In this document: piece after piece, positions 20,234 through 29,005 of the stretch
Layout of the letters: every line of letters begins with the position of its first letter
Numbering within the stretch: position 1 is the first letter of the stretch
Source: a bacterium
Lineage (GTDB): Bacteria > Bacillota > Bacilli > Lactobacillales > Streptococcaceae
Direction: 5' to 3'
NCBI GenBank assembly: GCA_905221325.1
Contig: CAJNCS010000002.1
Coordinates: forward strand, 1-64,000
Length of the DNA: 64,000 nucleotides
Program-made: the position numbers and the translations under genes
Notes under the pieces: generated by a model
Seen by the model: the letters and a program-made list of their open reading frames with translations, nothing else
The model's database searches: none
Told to the model about the DNA's origin: nothing

Positions 20234-20335
20234 CATTTCATAAACATTTCCTATCAAGGCGATTGAAAATATATATTATCCAAGGGGGAAATTCTATGAT
20301 AGACTAAATGACAATAAAATGAAAAGAGGTTTCTT

Positions 20336-20884
20336 ATGGTAACATTTACAATCCACACAGTAGAATCAGCACCAGCAGAAGTAAAAGAAGTTCTTGAAGC
20401 AGTACAAAAAGACAACAACGGCTATATTCCCAACCTAATCGGTCTCTTGGCCAATGCCCCTACCGCCCTTGAAGCTTACCGAACTGTCGGAGCTATTAAC
20501 CGCCGCAATAGCTTAACACCAGTAGAACGCGAAGTAGTGCAAATCACAGCTGCCGTAACCAATGGTTGTGCTTTCTGCGTCGCAGGTCACACAGCCTTTT
20601 CAATCAAACAAATCCAGATGAATGATGATCTTCTCCAAGCCCTCCGCAACCGTACCCCAATCGAGACAGATCCAAAACTAGATACTCTAGCTAAGTTTAC
20701 CTTGGCGGTCATCAATACCAAGGGTCGTGTAGGAGATGAAGCTTTGGCTGAATTCTTAGAAGCCGGCTATACGCAACAAAATGCCTTGGACGTAGTTCTC
20801 GGTGTCAGCCTAGCCAGCCTTTGCAACTATGCAAACAACTTAGCTGATACGCCAATCAACCCAGAGTTGCAACCCTATGCCTAG
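20336..20884 (+). CDS. AhpD/CMD-like carboxymuconolactone decarboxylase family protein
   Basis: A 182-residue all-helical protein with the AhpD-type motif NGCAFCVAGHTAFS near residue 75, containing CxxC followed by His as in alkylhydroperoxidases that use a cysteine pair. The pattern of the second half (GVSLASLCNYANNL) fits the family. Members act as peroxidase components or on small aromatic compounds; the substrate here is unknown, and an oxidative-stress role is a family inference. It stands alone between two terminators, with AAGAGG before the ATG and codon use suggesting high expression. Confidence 0.8.
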   Translation: MVTFTIHTVESAPAEVKEVLEAVQKDNNGYIPNLIGLLANAPTALEAYRTVGAINRRNSLTPVEREVVQITAAVTNGCAFCVAGHTAFSIKQIQMNDDLLQALRNRTPIETDPKLDTLAKFTLAVINTKGRVGDEALAEFLEAGYTQQNALDVVLGVSLASLCNYANNLADTPINPELQPYA

Positions 20885-20898
20885 TTCGAATCATAAAT

Positions 20899-20932
20899 AA
20901 AATGAAGGCTGATTCATCCAGTCTTCATTTTT
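20899..20932 (+). terminator. Terminator after the AhpD-like gene
   Basis: AAAATGAAGGCTG pairs with CAGTCTTCATTTT (one mismatch), ending in T residues. Confidence 0.8.
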
Positions 20933-20955
20933 CTATGCTATTTTAAAGGCTTTTA

Positions 20956-20964
20956 TGCTATACT
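20956..20964 (+). promoter_or_regulatory. Extended -10 promoter of the TDT transporter gene
   Basis: TGC immediately followed by TATACT (20959-20964); no clear -35. It lies about 28 bp before the ATG. Confidence 0.5.
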
Positions 20965-20992
20965 GATAATAATATGATTAACGGAGGTTGCC

Positions 20993-21892
20993 ATGAAAAA
21001 ACTCCCCTTGGTATTTTCTGGTTGTTTGTTAGGTTTGGCAGGTGCAGGAAACTTGATTGCGGATACTTGGCCTGTTCTTTCGCACCTATTTAGTTTGACT
21101 GGATTGGTCTTATGGATTTTCTTTCTGATTCTTCATCTTTTTAATTGGGAAGAAACCAAGAAAGAATTGACCAAGCCCCCTCTTTTATCTGGTATAGCTA
21201 CCTTTCCTATGGCGGGGATGATTTTATCGACCTATGTCTTGCGACTAGTTCCGTCTATGCCTATCCTATCCCAGCCTTTGTGGTGGTTTTCTTTTATTTT
21301 GGATTTTGCTTTGATCGCTTATTTTTCTCGTCGCTTTCTTGGAGTGGAAGAAAGAGCTAGTGCAACACCAAGCTGGACGGTACTCTATGTGGGGATAGCA
21401 GTAGCAGCCTTGACCTATCCAGTCGTTGGCCTGATTCAGATTGCCTACCTAACGGTGACTTTCGGCTTTCTCGCTACTTTTTTTCTCTATCCGTTGATTT
21501 ACAGTGATCTAAAGAAACAGCCATTGACTCCAGCTCTACTAGGGCAAGAAGGAATCTACTGCGCTCCTTTTTCTTTGCTCTTAGCAGCTCTGGTGCGTAT
21601 CGGTGGAGTTACTCTTCCGACCTGGGCCTTGTTACTGCTGATGCTTGTCTCTCAGTCTTTTTTCATCTTCGTTTTGACTCGCTTGCCCAATATTTTAAAA
21701 CAAGGCTTTCAACCAGCTTTCTCAGCCTTAACCTTCCCAACCATCATCACAGCTACCTCGCTTAAAATGGCTCAGGGAATTTTGAAACTTCCTTTTCTGG
21801 ACTATCTGGTATTTGCTGAAACTGTTATATGCCTCACTATTTTACTCTTTGTCTTGAGTGGTTATCTAATTTGGTTACGAAAAAAGGTCTAG
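20993..21892 (+). CDS. TDT (TehA/SLAC1-like) family membrane transporter
   Basis: A 299-residue protein with about ten hydrophobic segments and almost no soluble part. It matches the tellurite-resistance/dicarboxylate transporter family by its start (PLVFSGCLLGLAGAGNL), the segment PPLLSGIATFPMAGMIL near residue 65, and SALTFPTIITATSLKMA near 245, corresponding to the TehA S/T-F-P-x-x-x-T pattern. Family members are anion channels or dicarboxylate carriers; the substrate cannot be told. GGAGG precedes the ATG. It is convergent with serS. Confidence 0.8.
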   Translation: MKKLPLVFSGCLLGLAGAGNLIADTWPVLSHLFSLTGLVLWIFFLILHLFNWEETKKELTKPPLLSGIATFPMAGMILSTYVLRLVPSMPILSQPLWWFSFILDFALIAYFSRRFLGVEERASATPSWTVLYVGIAVAALTYPVVGLIQIAYLTVTFGFLATFFLYPLIYSDLKKQPLTPALLGQEGIYCAPFSLLLAALVRIGGVTLPTWALLLLMLVSQSFFIFVLTRLPNILKQGFQPAFSALTFPTIITATSLKMAQGILKLPFLDYLVFAETVICLTILLFVLSGYLIWLRKKV

Positions 21893-21917
21893 CTAGAAAT
21901 AGCTAAACCTTATTTTT
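21884..21917. terminator. Bidirectional terminator between TDT gene and serS
   Basis: AAGGT-TAGCT and AGCTA-ACCTT arms flank AGAAAT; an A run precedes and a T-rich run follows, so it can serve both strands. It overlaps the stop codon of the TDT gene. Confidence 0.65.
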
Positions 21918-23190
21918 ATGGTTTGATAACTTCAGCTCCACCCATATATGGACGAAGAACTTCAGGGATGGTCACAGAACCATCTGCGTTTTGGTAGTTT
22001 TCAAGAATAGCAGCCACTGTACGTCCAACTGCAAGTCCAGAACCGTTCAAGGTGTGAAGGAGTTTAACCTTGCCATCGGCTTCATCACGGTAACGGATTT
22101 GAGCACGACGTGCTTGGAAATCTTCAGTATTTGAACAGCTTGAGATTTCACGGTAGGTATTTTGGGCTGGAATCCAAACTTCCAAGTCATAAGTCTTGGC
22201 AGCTGAGAAGCCCATGTCCCCAGTAGAGAGAGCAACGACACGGTATGGAAGGTTGAGTTTTTGAAGAATATTTTCAGCGTTGGCTGTCATTTTTTCTAAT
22301 TCTTCATAAGATTCCTCTGGTTTGGCAAATTTGACCATTTCAACCTTGTGGAATTGGTGCAAACGAATCAAGCCACGTGTGTCACGGCCTGCTGAACCTG
22401 CTTCAGAACGGAATGATGGGCTCATAGCAGTGAAGTAAATTGGTAGGTCTTTTCCATCAAGGATTTCATCACGGTAGTAGTTTGTAAGAGGCACTTCAGC
22501 AGTAGGAATGAGTACATAGTTGGTGTCACTCAATTCAAAGGTATCTTCCTTGAATTTTGGATATTGACCAGTACCAAACATAGAATCATGGTTAACCATG
22601 TAAGGCGTGATGACTTCTGTGTAGCCTTCCTTGCCATGCTCATCCAACATAAAGTTGTAGATGGCACGTTCCAAACGAGCCCCAAGTCCTTTATAGAAGA
22701 GGAAGCGAGCGCCTGTTACTTTACCGCCACGTTCCCAGTCAAGGATACCCAAGTCTTCACCAAGATCCCAGTGAGCTTTTGGTTCAAAGTCAAATTCGCG
22801 TGGAGTTCCCCAACGACGGACTTCCACATTGTCATCTTCATCAGCCCCAACAGGAACGCTGTCAGCAGGAATGTTTGGAAGTGTAGTGGTAAATTCTGTC
22901 AATTTAGCATCGATTTCTGCCAATTCAGTATCGAGAGCTTTTACTTCAGCAGAGAGAGCTTGCATAGCAGCAATCTTGTCATCTGCATTTTCCTTGTTAC
23001 GCTTAGCTTGGGCAATTTCAGCAGAAACTGTGTTGCGCTCAGCCTTGAGGTTTTCGACTTTGACTAAGATATCACGACGTTTAGCGTCGATTTCTTTCAT
23101 TTCATTCAAAACAGCAGCATCTACACCACGTGTTGCCAATTTTTCAGCGACAGCATCAAAGTCTGTACGAATACGTTTGATATCTAACAT
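21916..23190 (-). CDS. serS: Seryl-tRNA synthetase
   Basis: Charges tRNA-Ser. With the start at the ATG at 23190 (AGGAG upstream on the minus strand) the protein has 424 residues, beginning [22 protein letters not shown], the normal length; an upstream in-frame start lies in the leader and is unlikely. The N-terminal coiled-coil arm spans about 30-100. The class II core shows motif 2 ([23 protein letters not shown]) and motif 3 ([17 protein letters not shown]). A T-box leader precedes it. Confidence 0.97.
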   Translation of the reverse strand: MLDIKRIRTDFDAVAEKLATRGVDAAVLNEMKEIDAKRRDILVKVENLKAERNTVSAEIAQAKRNKENADDKIAAMQALSAEVKALDTELAEIDAKLTEFTTTLPNIPADSVPVGADEDDNVEVRRWGTPREFDFEPKAHWDLGEDLGILDWERGGKVTGARFLFYKGLGARLERAIYNFMLDEHGKEGYTEVITPYMVNHDSMFGTGQYPKFKEDTFELSDTNYVLIPTAEVPLTNYYRDEILDGKDLPIYFTAMSPSFRSEAGSAGRDTRGLIRLHQFHKVEMVKFAKPEESYEELEKMTANAENILQKLNLPYRVVALSTGDMGFSAAKTYDLEVWIPAQNTYREISSCSNTEDFQARRAQIRYRDEADGKVKLLHTLNGSGLAVGRTVAAILENYQNADGSVTIPEVLRPYMGGAEVIKP

Positions 23191-23194
23191 AAGA

Positions 23195-23385
23195 ACTCCT
23201 TTATGAAAAAAGCACACCTAACAAAGCGTTGGAGTGGCAGGGCCACGGTTCCATCCAACTTCACAGGTGTGCACTTGATTCTGTATTTAATTGTGAATAA
23301 CGGTAGAATTTCACCTATCCCTCCTATCTGCTCGCAGCACCCGCAGACTTTCTGAAAGAAGAGGACAACCTACTTATCCGTTGTT
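23195..23385 (-). promoter_or_regulatory. T-box leader of serS
   Basis: On the minus strand the leader carries the T-box core TGGAACCGTGG (plus-strand complement at 23243-23253). It also has a stem I region with AGAAAGTCTGCGGGTGCTGC and a loop reading GTGAAATTCTACCG, in which TCT is a plausible serine specifier codon. A terminator can form between GCACACCT (complement of 23265-23272) and AGGTGTGC (complement of 23211-23219), followed by six T residues. Uncharged tRNA-Ser is expected to stabilise the antiterminator and turn serS on. Confidence 0.92.
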
Positions 23386-23388
23386 ATG

Positions 23389-23417
23389 ATTATACTAAAG
23401 TTTCTACTTTTTTGCAA
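23389..23417 (-). promoter_or_regulatory. Promoter of the serS T-box transcript
   Basis: On the minus strand, TTGCAA (complement of 23412-23417), a 17-bp spacer and TATAAT (complement of 23389-23394). The -35 overlaps the end of the DUF956 gene. Confidence 0.78.
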
Positions 23418-23775
23418 ATAGATTTTTAAATTTTTGTCCAATGGTCTGGAGTAGAGTCGGAAGTTTCACGACCTTGTCATTTCCTAATTTTTCCCGAGCG
23501 ATTTTGAGGATAGCCCCAGAGTCTTTTGAGGCAAAGAGGAATTTTCCTTGATCGGTGAAGACTTCAAAGTGACGGCTGATTTTGCGTCCACTTACGTTGG
23601 CTCCGATTTGCTGAATGCTTGACCAGGGAATTTGGATATATTGTTCGACATTGACATCGGGATAAAACTCCAAGGCTTGGTCCCCGACTAGAAATTTTCC
23701 AACTTTTCCAGAGATAGAGAGGTAAGATGTTCCAGTGGTTTGGAGGTCAATGACTTTATTGAGTGATTGAGCCAT
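23404..23775 (-). CDS. DUF956 family protein
   Basis: A 123-residue soluble protein matching DUF956 (ManO-like), for example QTTGTSYLSISGKVGKFLVGD near the N-terminus, IPWSSIQQIGANVSGRKISRHFEVFT in the middle, and a basic C-terminus. Such genes usually sit at the end of mannose PTS operons and are thought to affect them. Here it lies 2 nt downstream of the aspartokinase gene, away from any PTS, and probably shares its transcript. Function unknown. Confidence 0.75.
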   Translation of the reverse strand: MAQSLNKVIDLQTTGTSYLSISGKVGKFLVGDQALEFYPDVNVEQYIQIPWSSIQQIGANVSGRKISRHFEVFTDQGKFLFASKDSGAILKIAREKLGNDKVVKLPTLLQTIGQKFKNLFAKK

Positions 23776-23777
23776 GA

Positions 23778-25142
23778 TTAGTCTTCCTTACTTTCACCGA
23801 AAAAGGCATGATAGAGCGCCTTAATAGCGGCCTTCTCTTGCTCTTTATTGACAACAAACATGATGGAAACTTCACTTGACCCTTGGGACATCATCTGGAT
23901 GTTGATTTTATTCTCAGACAAAGCACGTGTGGCAGTAGCAGTTACCCCGATATGACTCTTCATCTTTTCCCCGACAATCATAATAATTGAAAGATCATGT
24001 TCGATTTCAGCATGGTCCACTTCAGCCTTTTGAACGAGCTGACGCAGAATTTCTTCTTCCTTGATAGGAGTCAATTCACGAGAACGGAGAATGATTGAAA
24101 GATCGTCAATACCTGTTGGCATGTGTTCCCATCCGATGTTAAGATCTTCGAGAATTTGCAGAACCTTGCGTCCAAATCCAACTTCGCGGTTCATGAGGTA
24201 TTTAGACATGTTGATGCTGACGAATCCTGAGTCACCCGCAATCCCTACTACTGGGAATTTATCACTACTGTGTTTCAGAACGATACGAGTACCCGGATGG
24301 TCAGGGTTATTGGTATTTTTGATAACGAGAGGAATTTTCCCACGGTAGGCAGGGAGCAGAGCTTCATCGTGAAGAACTGAGAAACCTGCATAAGCCAATT
24401 CCCGCATTTCACGGTAGGTCAATTCAGGGATAGAATGAGGCTGGTGAATGATACCTGGATGGGCAGCAAAGATACCGTCTACGTCCGTAAAGTTTTCATA
24501 GAGATCAGCCTTAACACCTGCAGCGATGATGGAACCAGTTATGTCGGATCCACCACGGGAGAAGGTACAGATTTGATTTTCCTTAGTGACCCCAAAGAAA
24601 CCAGGAATAACAAGGACCTCGTTGCTATCAGCCAAGCCTTCAATCTTGTCATAACTAGAGGGAATGATGCGAGCATTCCCAGGTTCGCTTGTTACAACGA
24701 TTCCAGCTTCTCTTGGATGAACATAGCGTGCATCGATGCCGTTTTGGTTAAAGTAGGCTGCAATAAGTTTGGCGTTGTTGTTTTCTCCAGCCGCAAGGAA
24801 GGTGTCATAGAGAAAGTCATTTTCCTCAATGGGAAGAGTCGCTAAGGCACGGATGCTTTTAGAAATTTTTTCTAGAACTGATGGTTTTAAGCCTAGTTCG
24901 CTCACCATAGCCGCATAGCGATCGATGATCCAGTTTTGGCTCTTGCTGATATCATTTCCCGCTACATAGTCACGATAGTATTTGATCAAGGCATCGGTTA
25001 CCTTGGTATCTTCAGCATTGCGTTTACCCGGTGCAGAAACGACTACAAAACGGCGTTCTTTATCACTTTTAACGATGTTTAAAACTTTTTCTAACTGACT
25101 AGCAGAGGCAAGAGAGCTTCCGCCAAATTTTACAACCTTCAT
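23778..25142 (-). CDS. lysC: Aspartate kinase
   Basis: Phosphorylates aspartate, the first step toward threonine, methionine, lysine and diaminopimelate. The protein has 454 residues: N-terminal kinase domain with MKVVKFGGSSLA, FLAAGENNNAKLIA and the catalytic/nucleotide segment FSRGGSDITGSIIAAG near residue 205. Two ACT domains follow in the C-terminal third (for example VSINMSKYLMNREVGF and IIMIVGEKMKSHIGVTATATRALS), indicating feedback control by an end-product amino acid; which one is not clear. It heads a two-gene unit with the DUF956 gene and is divergent from fabM. Confidence 0.94.
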   Translation of the reverse strand: MKVVKFGGSSLASASQLEKVLNIVKSDKERRFVVVSAPGKRNAEDTKVTDALIKYYRDYVAGNDISKSQNWIIDRYAAMVSELGLKPSVLEKISKSIRALATLPIEENDFLYDTFLAAGENNNAKLIAAYFNQNGIDARYVHPREAGIVVTSEPGNARIIPSSYDKIEGLADSNEVLVIPGFFGVTKENQICTFSRGGSDITGSIIAAGVKADLYENFTDVDGIFAAHPGIIHQPHSIPELTYREMRELAYAGFSVLHDEALLPAYRGKIPLVIKNTNNPDHPGTRIVLKHSSDKFPVVGIAGDSGFVSINMSKYLMNREVGFGRKVLQILEDLNIGWEHMPTGIDDLSIILRSRELTPIKEEEILRQLVQKAEVDHAEIEHDLSIIMIVGEKMKSHIGVTATATRALSENKINIQMMSQGSSEVSIMFVVNKEQEKAAIKALYHAFFGESKED

Positions 25143-25273
25143 AGGGACTCCTCAAGTAAGTATTTTATACGATTATAGCAGAAAGAGGGGCTTTTTTCAA
25201 TGAAGAAAATAGTATCGTCTTTAGTATAAAGTGAGCGTTTTGATCAGCCGAGACACTTTCGATTGGTTTTCTC

Positions 25274-25302
25274 TTGCCTCTTTATCTAAAAAAAGGTATA
25301 CT
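25274..25302 (+). promoter_or_regulatory. Possible fabM promoter
   Basis: TTGCCT (25274-25279) and TATACT (25297-25302) are 17 bp apart. A TTTGACA sequence overlapping the -10 could include a FabT half-site. Tentative. Confidence 0.4.
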
Positions 25303-25344
25303 TTGACAATGAAATAATTTTATCACCTTATAAAAGGAGAAGCT

Positions 25345-26130
25345 ATGAATCATATCTTATATCAGATCGTAGATGATCTTGCTATCATTACTTTGAATCG
25401 TCCCGAAGTGGCAAATGGTTTCCATATCCCAATGTGTGAGGAAATTTTAGAAGCTTTGACCCTAGCAGATCAGGATCAAGCTGTGCAGTTCATCTTGATT
25501 AATGCTAATGGGAAGGTCTTTTCAGTTGGGGGAGATCTGGTTGAGATGAAACGTGCAGTGGATGAAGATGATATCCCATCTTTGAATAAGATTGCAGAAT
25601 TAGTCAATACAATCTCCTATAAAATTAAGCAGATCCCTAAACCTGTTTTGATGGAGGTAGATGGAGCAGTTGCTGGTGCTGCAGCCAATATGGCAGTGGC
25701 AGTCGATTTTTGTTTGGCGACTGATAAGGCAAAATTCATCCAAGCCTTTGTTGGAGTGGGATTGGCGCCGGACGCTGGTGGGATTCATCTCTTGAGTCGT
25801 AGTATCGGGGTAACACGAGCTGCGCAACTTGCCATGACAGGAGAAGCTTTGACTGCGGAAAAAGCACTGGAATGGGGCGTGGTATACCGTGTCTGCGAAG
25901 CTGATAAATTAGAAAAAACTAGAGAACAAGTTCTGAAGAAATTAAGACGAGGCTCAGCAAACTCATACGCAGCCATTAAAAAGTTGGTTTGGGAAAGCCA
26001 ATTTAAGGATTGGCAGAATTATGCTGAATTGGAATTGAAACTGCAAGAATCTTTGTCTTTGACTGAAGATTTTAAAGAAGGAGTCCGAGCTCATTCTGAA
26101 AGAAGACGACCAAAATTTTCAGGAAAATAA
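25345..26130 (+). CDS. fabM: FabM, trans-2,cis-3-decenoyl-ACP isomerase
   Basis: A crotonase-fold protein of 261 residues. In streptococci FabM isomerises trans-2-decenoyl-ACP to the cis-3 form and so is the branch point to unsaturated fatty acids, replacing FabA. Visible are [19 protein letters not shown], an oxyanion-hole segment ([17 protein letters not shown]) near residue 60, and [21 protein letters not shown] near 110. Position at the head of the fatty-acid cluster, before fabT, is the usual streptococcal arrangement and separates it from a general enoyl-CoA hydratase. AAGGAGAAG precedes the ATG. Confidence 0.92.
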   Translation: MNHILYQIVDDLAIITLNRPEVANGFHIPMCEEILEALTLADQDQAVQFILINANGKVFSVGGDLVEMKRAVDEDDIPSLNKIAELVNTISYKIKQIPKPVLMEVDGAVAGAAANMAVAVDFCLATDKAKFIQAFVGVGLAPDAGGIHLLSRSIGVTRAAQLAMTGEALTAEKALEWGVVYRVCEADKLEKTREQVLKKLRRGSANSYAAIKKLVWESQFKDWQNYAELELKLQESLSLTEDFKEGVRAHSERRRPKFSGK

Positions 26131-26138
26131 AAAAATAC

Positions 26139-26187
26139 TTGCACAATTCTTTGAAGTTTGATATACTTTTTGTGTCAAATGTTTTGA
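26139..26187 (+). promoter_or_regulatory. fabT promoter with FabT-type half-sites
   Basis: TTGCAC (26139-26144), 17 bp, TATACT (26162-26167) with TG at 26159-26160. TTTGA (26157-26161), TCAAA (26175-26179) and TTTGA (26183-26187) lie on and just after it; the last two form the palindrome TCAAATGTTTTGA. FabT is known to repress its own gene in pneumococcus, and these half-sites are plausible contacts, although the spacing is not the TTTGA-N3-TCAAA seen before fabK. Confidence 0.65.
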
Positions 26188-26220
26188 ATGCAAAAGTTTT
26201 TTTGAGAAGGAGGGAAAGCT

Positions 26221-26655
26221 TTGGACTACCAACAAGTGAATGAGTATTTAACATCTATTTTTAATAATGTCCTTGTGATTGAGGAGGTTAGCTTACGAGG
26301 TAGTCGTTTCAAAGACATCTCCATCAAAGAAATGCACACGATTGATGTGATTGGCAAGTTTCCGGAGGCAACGCCAAGTAAGGTTTCAAAAGAACTGATG
26401 GTAACTCTTGGGACAGTGACGACGAGTTTAAATAACCTAGAAAGAAAAGGTTATGTTGAGCGCATTCGTTCTGATCAGGATCGTCGAGTGGTCTATCTGC
26501 ATTTGACAAAGAAAGGTCGTTTGGTTCACCGCCTTCATAAACGTTTCCACAAGGCCATGGTCGAGAAAATTATCGATGGTATGAGTTCTGAAGAAATAGA
26601 AGTGATGGGCAGGGGCTTGACTAACCTTTATCAATTTTTGGAGGATTTGAAATAA
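26221..26655 (+). CDS. fabT: FabT, MarR-family repressor of fatty-acid synthesis
   Basis: A 144-residue winged-helix regulator that, bound to acyl-ACP, represses the fab genes. The recognition region is [39 protein letters not shown] (about residues 45-85), typical of MarR, with dimerisation helices at both ends. The start is a TTG at 26221, placed 6 nt after AAGGAGGG; no better ATG exists nearby, and pneumococcal FabT also begins [10 protein letters not shown] as I recall. The stop TAA shares its last base with the fabH ATG. Confidence 0.93.
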   Translation: MDYQQVNEYLTSIFNNVLVIEEVSLRGSRFKDISIKEMHTIDVIGKFPEATPSKVSKELMVTLGTVTTSLNNLERKGYVERIRSDQDRRVVYLHLTKKGRLVHRLHKRFHKAMVEKIIDGMSSEEIEVMGRGLTNLYQFLEDLK

Positions 26656-27629
26656 TGGCTTTTGCAAAAATAAGCCAGGTTGCTCATTATGTTCCAGAGC
26701 AAGTGGTCACTAATCAAGACTTGGCCCAAATCATGGATACAAGCGATGAGTGGATTTCAAGTCGTACAGGAATTAAACAGAGACATATTTCAAAAATGGA
26801 GTCAACGAGTGATTTGGCGACAGAAGTAGCTAAAAGCTTACTGGCTAAGGCGAGCATAAAAGCTGAGCAGATTGATTTTATCATTGTAGCGACGATTACT
26901 CCTGATTCGATGATGCCTTCTACGGCAGCTCGGGTTCAGACAAATATCGGAGCGCATAGAGCTTTTGCCTTTGATCTTACAGCAGCTTGCAGTGGCTTTG
27001 TATTTGCTCTCTCAACTGCTGAAAAGTTTTTAAGTTCTGGACAGTTCAAAAAAGGGATTGTTATCGGGGCTGAGACCTTATCCAAGGCAGTTGATTGGTC
27101 AGATCGTTCGACAGCCGTTCTCTTTGGGGATGGTGCTGGTGGGGTTCTCTTGGAAGCGAGCGAAACACGGCACTTCCTTGTGGAAAGTCTCTATACAGAT
27201 GGCTCTCGGAGCGAGTGTTTGACCTATGGTCAAACGGCTTTGGCTTCTCCTTTCTCAGATCAAGAAGCAGTTCCTGCTTTTTTGAAGATGGATGGACGAG
27301 CAGTTTTTGATTTTGCAAATCGAGATGTTGCTAGATCGATCAAAGAAACCATTGAAAATGGTCCAATCGCAGCATCGGAATTGGATTATCTCTTGCTTCA
27401 TCAGGCAAATATCCGCATTTTGGATAAGATGGCTAAGAAGATCGGTGTAGATCGAGACAAGCTTCCTGCCAATATGATGGAGTATGGAAATACCAGTGCA
27501 GCAAGTATCCCGATTTTGCTCTCAGAGTGTGTGGAGAATGGCATGATTCGTTTAGATGGCAGCCAGAAGATTCTCCTATCAGGCTTCGGCGGAGGTTTGA
27601 CATGGGGTACACTCATTCTCACAATCTAG
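26655..27629 (+). CDS. fabH: Beta-ketoacyl-ACP synthase III
   Basis: Condenses acetyl-CoA with malonyl-ACP to start chain synthesis. The 324-residue thiolase-fold protein shows the active-site Cys in [13 protein letters not shown] near residue 112, His in [13 protein letters not shown] near 250, and Asn in [14 protein letters not shown] near 280. The C-terminus [12 protein letters not shown] is characteristic. It overlaps fabT by one base and is followed 57 nt later by acpP. Confidence 0.96.
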   Translation: MAFAKISQVAHYVPEQVVTNQDLAQIMDTSDEWISSRTGIKQRHISKMESTSDLATEVAKSLLAKASIKAEQIDFIIVATITPDSMMPSTAARVQTNIGAHRAFAFDLTAACSGFVFALSTAEKFLSSGQFKKGIVIGAETLSKAVDWSDRSTAVLFGDGAGGVLLEASETRHFLVESLYTDGSRSECLTYGQTALASPFSDQEAVPAFLKMDGRAVFDFANRDVARSIKETIENGPIAASELDYLLLHQANIRILDKMAKKIGVDRDKLPANMMEYGNTSAASIPILLSECVENGMIRLDGSQKILLSGFGGGLTWGTLILTI

Positions 27630-27686
27630 GTAATCATGTGGTAAACACATAGTTATAAATTTTTTATATTTTAAAGGAGTCCTATC

Positions 27687-27911
27687 ATGGCAGTATTTGA
27701 AAAAGTACAAGAAATTATCGTTGAAGAACTTGGGAAAGACGCATCAGAAGTAACACTTGAATCTACTTTTGATGATTTGGATGCAGATTCTTTGGACTTG
27801 TTCCAAGTAATCTCTGAAATCGAAGATGCTTTCGATATCCAAATCGAAGCAGAAGATAACTTGAAAACAGTTGGTGACTTGGTTGCCTACGTTGAAGAGC
27901 AAACAAAATAA
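27687..27911 (+). CDS. acpP: Acyl carrier protein
   Basis: A 74-residue acidic four-helix protein carrying growing acyl chains. The phosphopantetheine attachment Ser35 is in [12 protein letters not shown], with the surrounding acidic residues expected for docking to Fab enzymes (Leu36 replaces the common Met-type context slightly). AAAGGAG precedes the ATG. It is a short gene with strongly biased codons, consistent with very high expression. A possible attenuating hairpin follows it, before fabK. Confidence 0.95.
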   Translation: MAVFEKVQEIIVEELGKDASEVTLESTFDDLDADSLDLFQVISEIEDAFDIQIEAEDNLKTVGDLVAYVEEQTK

Positions 27912-27928
27912 GAACAAATAAGATATAG

Positions 27929-27960
27929 AAGGAGTTGGGGAAACCCACTCCCTCTTGTTT
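27929..27960 (+). terminator. Possible terminator/attenuator between acpP and fabK
   Basis: GGAGTTGGG and CCCACTCC (one bulge) pair around GAAA, followed by CTCTTGTTT, a weak T tract. It may partly end the fabM-acpP transcript. Confidence 0.5.
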
Positions 27961-27969
27961 AGGTAATGG

Positions 27970-27982
27970 TTTGAGGCTCAAA
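27970..27982 (+). promoter_or_regulatory. FabT operator before fabK
   Basis: TTTGAGGCTCAAA is a perfect TTTGA-N3-TCAAA palindrome, matching the FabT binding motif known from streptococci. A -10-like TATACT follows at 27986-27991, so bound FabT would block this internal promoter for fabK and the genes after it. Confidence 0.85.
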
Positions 27983-28030
27983 TAATATACTAATCGAACT
28001 ATTACGTAAGCAAGGACTGATGGAGGCACT

Positions 28031-29005
28031 ATGAAAACACGTATTACAGAATTATTGAACATTGATTATCCTATTTTTCAAGGAGGAATGGCCTGGGTTG
28101 CGGATGGTGACTTGGCTGGTGCAGTATCAAAAGCTGGTGGTCTAGGGATCATCGGTGGTGGAAATGCACCTAAAGAGGTTGTAAAGGCTAATATCGATAA
28201 AATCAAATCACTTACGGATAAACCTTTTGGTGTTAACATTATGCTCCTGTCTCCATTTGTAGAAGACATCGTTGATCTCGTGATTGAAGAAGGGGTCAAG
28301 GTGGTTACAACTGGTGCAGGAAATCCAAGTAAATACATGACTCGTTTCCATGATGCAGGAATTACAGTTATTCCTGTTGTTCCAAGTGTTGCTTTGGCAA
28401 AACGCATGGAAAAAATTGGTGCAGATGCGGTTATTGCAGAGGGAATGGAAGCCGGTGGACATATTGGTAAATTGACGACGATGACCTTGGTTCGCCAAGT
28501 TGCTGCAGCTGTTTCAATTCCAGTTATCGCAGCTGGAGGAATTGCGGACGGTGAAGGTGTCGCTGCAGGCTTTATGCTTGGTGCTGAGGCTGTTCAGGTT
28601 GGTACGCGTTTCGTAGTAGCTAAGGAATCTAACGCCCATCCAAAATACAAGGAAAAAATCTTAAAAGCGCGTGATATCGATACGACTATTTCAGCTCAGC
28701 ACTTTGGACATGCTGTTCGTGCCATTAAAAATCAGTTGACACGTGACTTTGAGCAGGCTGAAAAAGATGCCTTTAAACAAGAAAATCCGGATTTAGAAAT
28801 CTTTGAACAAATGGGAGCTGGTGCTCTTGCTAAAGCCGTTGTTCATGGAGATGTAGAAGGTGGATCTGTCATGGCAGGTCAGATCGCTGGTTTGGTTTCT
28901 AAAGAGGAAACTGTTGAAGAAATCCTAAAAGATTTATACTATGGCGCAGCTAAAAAAATTCAAGAAGAAGCCTCTCGTTGGGCAGGAGTTGTAAGAAATG
29001 ACTAA
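28031..29005 (+). CDS. fabK: FabK, FMN-dependent enoyl-ACP reductase II
   Basis: Reduces trans-2-enoyl-ACP at the end of each elongation cycle. It is a flavoprotein TIM barrel of 324 residues (nitronate-monooxygenase fold): DYPIFQGGMAWVADGDLAGAVSKAGGLGIIGGG at the start, GVNIMLLSP near 70, EGMEAGGHIGKL with the catalytic His near residue 144, PVIAAGGIADG near 170 and GAEAVQVGTRFVVAKES around 190. FabK in place of FabI is typical of streptococci and makes them insensitive to triclosan-type FabI inhibitors. It overlaps fabD by 8 nt. Confidence 0.96.
   Translation: MKTRITELLNIDYPIFQGGMAWVADGDLAGAVSKAGGLGIIGGGNAPKEVVKANIDKIKSLTDKPFGVNIMLLSPFVEDIVDLVIEEGVKVVTTGAGNPSKYMTRFHDAGITVIPVVPSVALAKRMEKIGADAVIAEGMEAGGHIGKLTTMTLVRQVAAAVSIPVIAAGGIADGEGVAAGFMLGAEAVQVGTRFVVAKESNAHPKYKEKILKARDIDTTISAQHFGHAVRAIKNQLTRDFEQAEKDAFKQENPDLEIFEQMGAGALAKAVVHGDVEGGSVMAGQIAGLVSKEETVEEILKDLYYGAAKKIQEEASRWAGVVRND

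Noticed and set aside
22564..23067. Long plus-strand open frame opposite serS
   Set aside because: Shadow of the highly biased serS codons; no start signal or recognisable protein.
26157..26179. TTTGA and TCAAA around the fabT promoter as a canonical FabT box
   Set aside because: The half-sites are 13 bp apart instead of 3, so a canonical site cannot be claimed; recorded only as half-sites.
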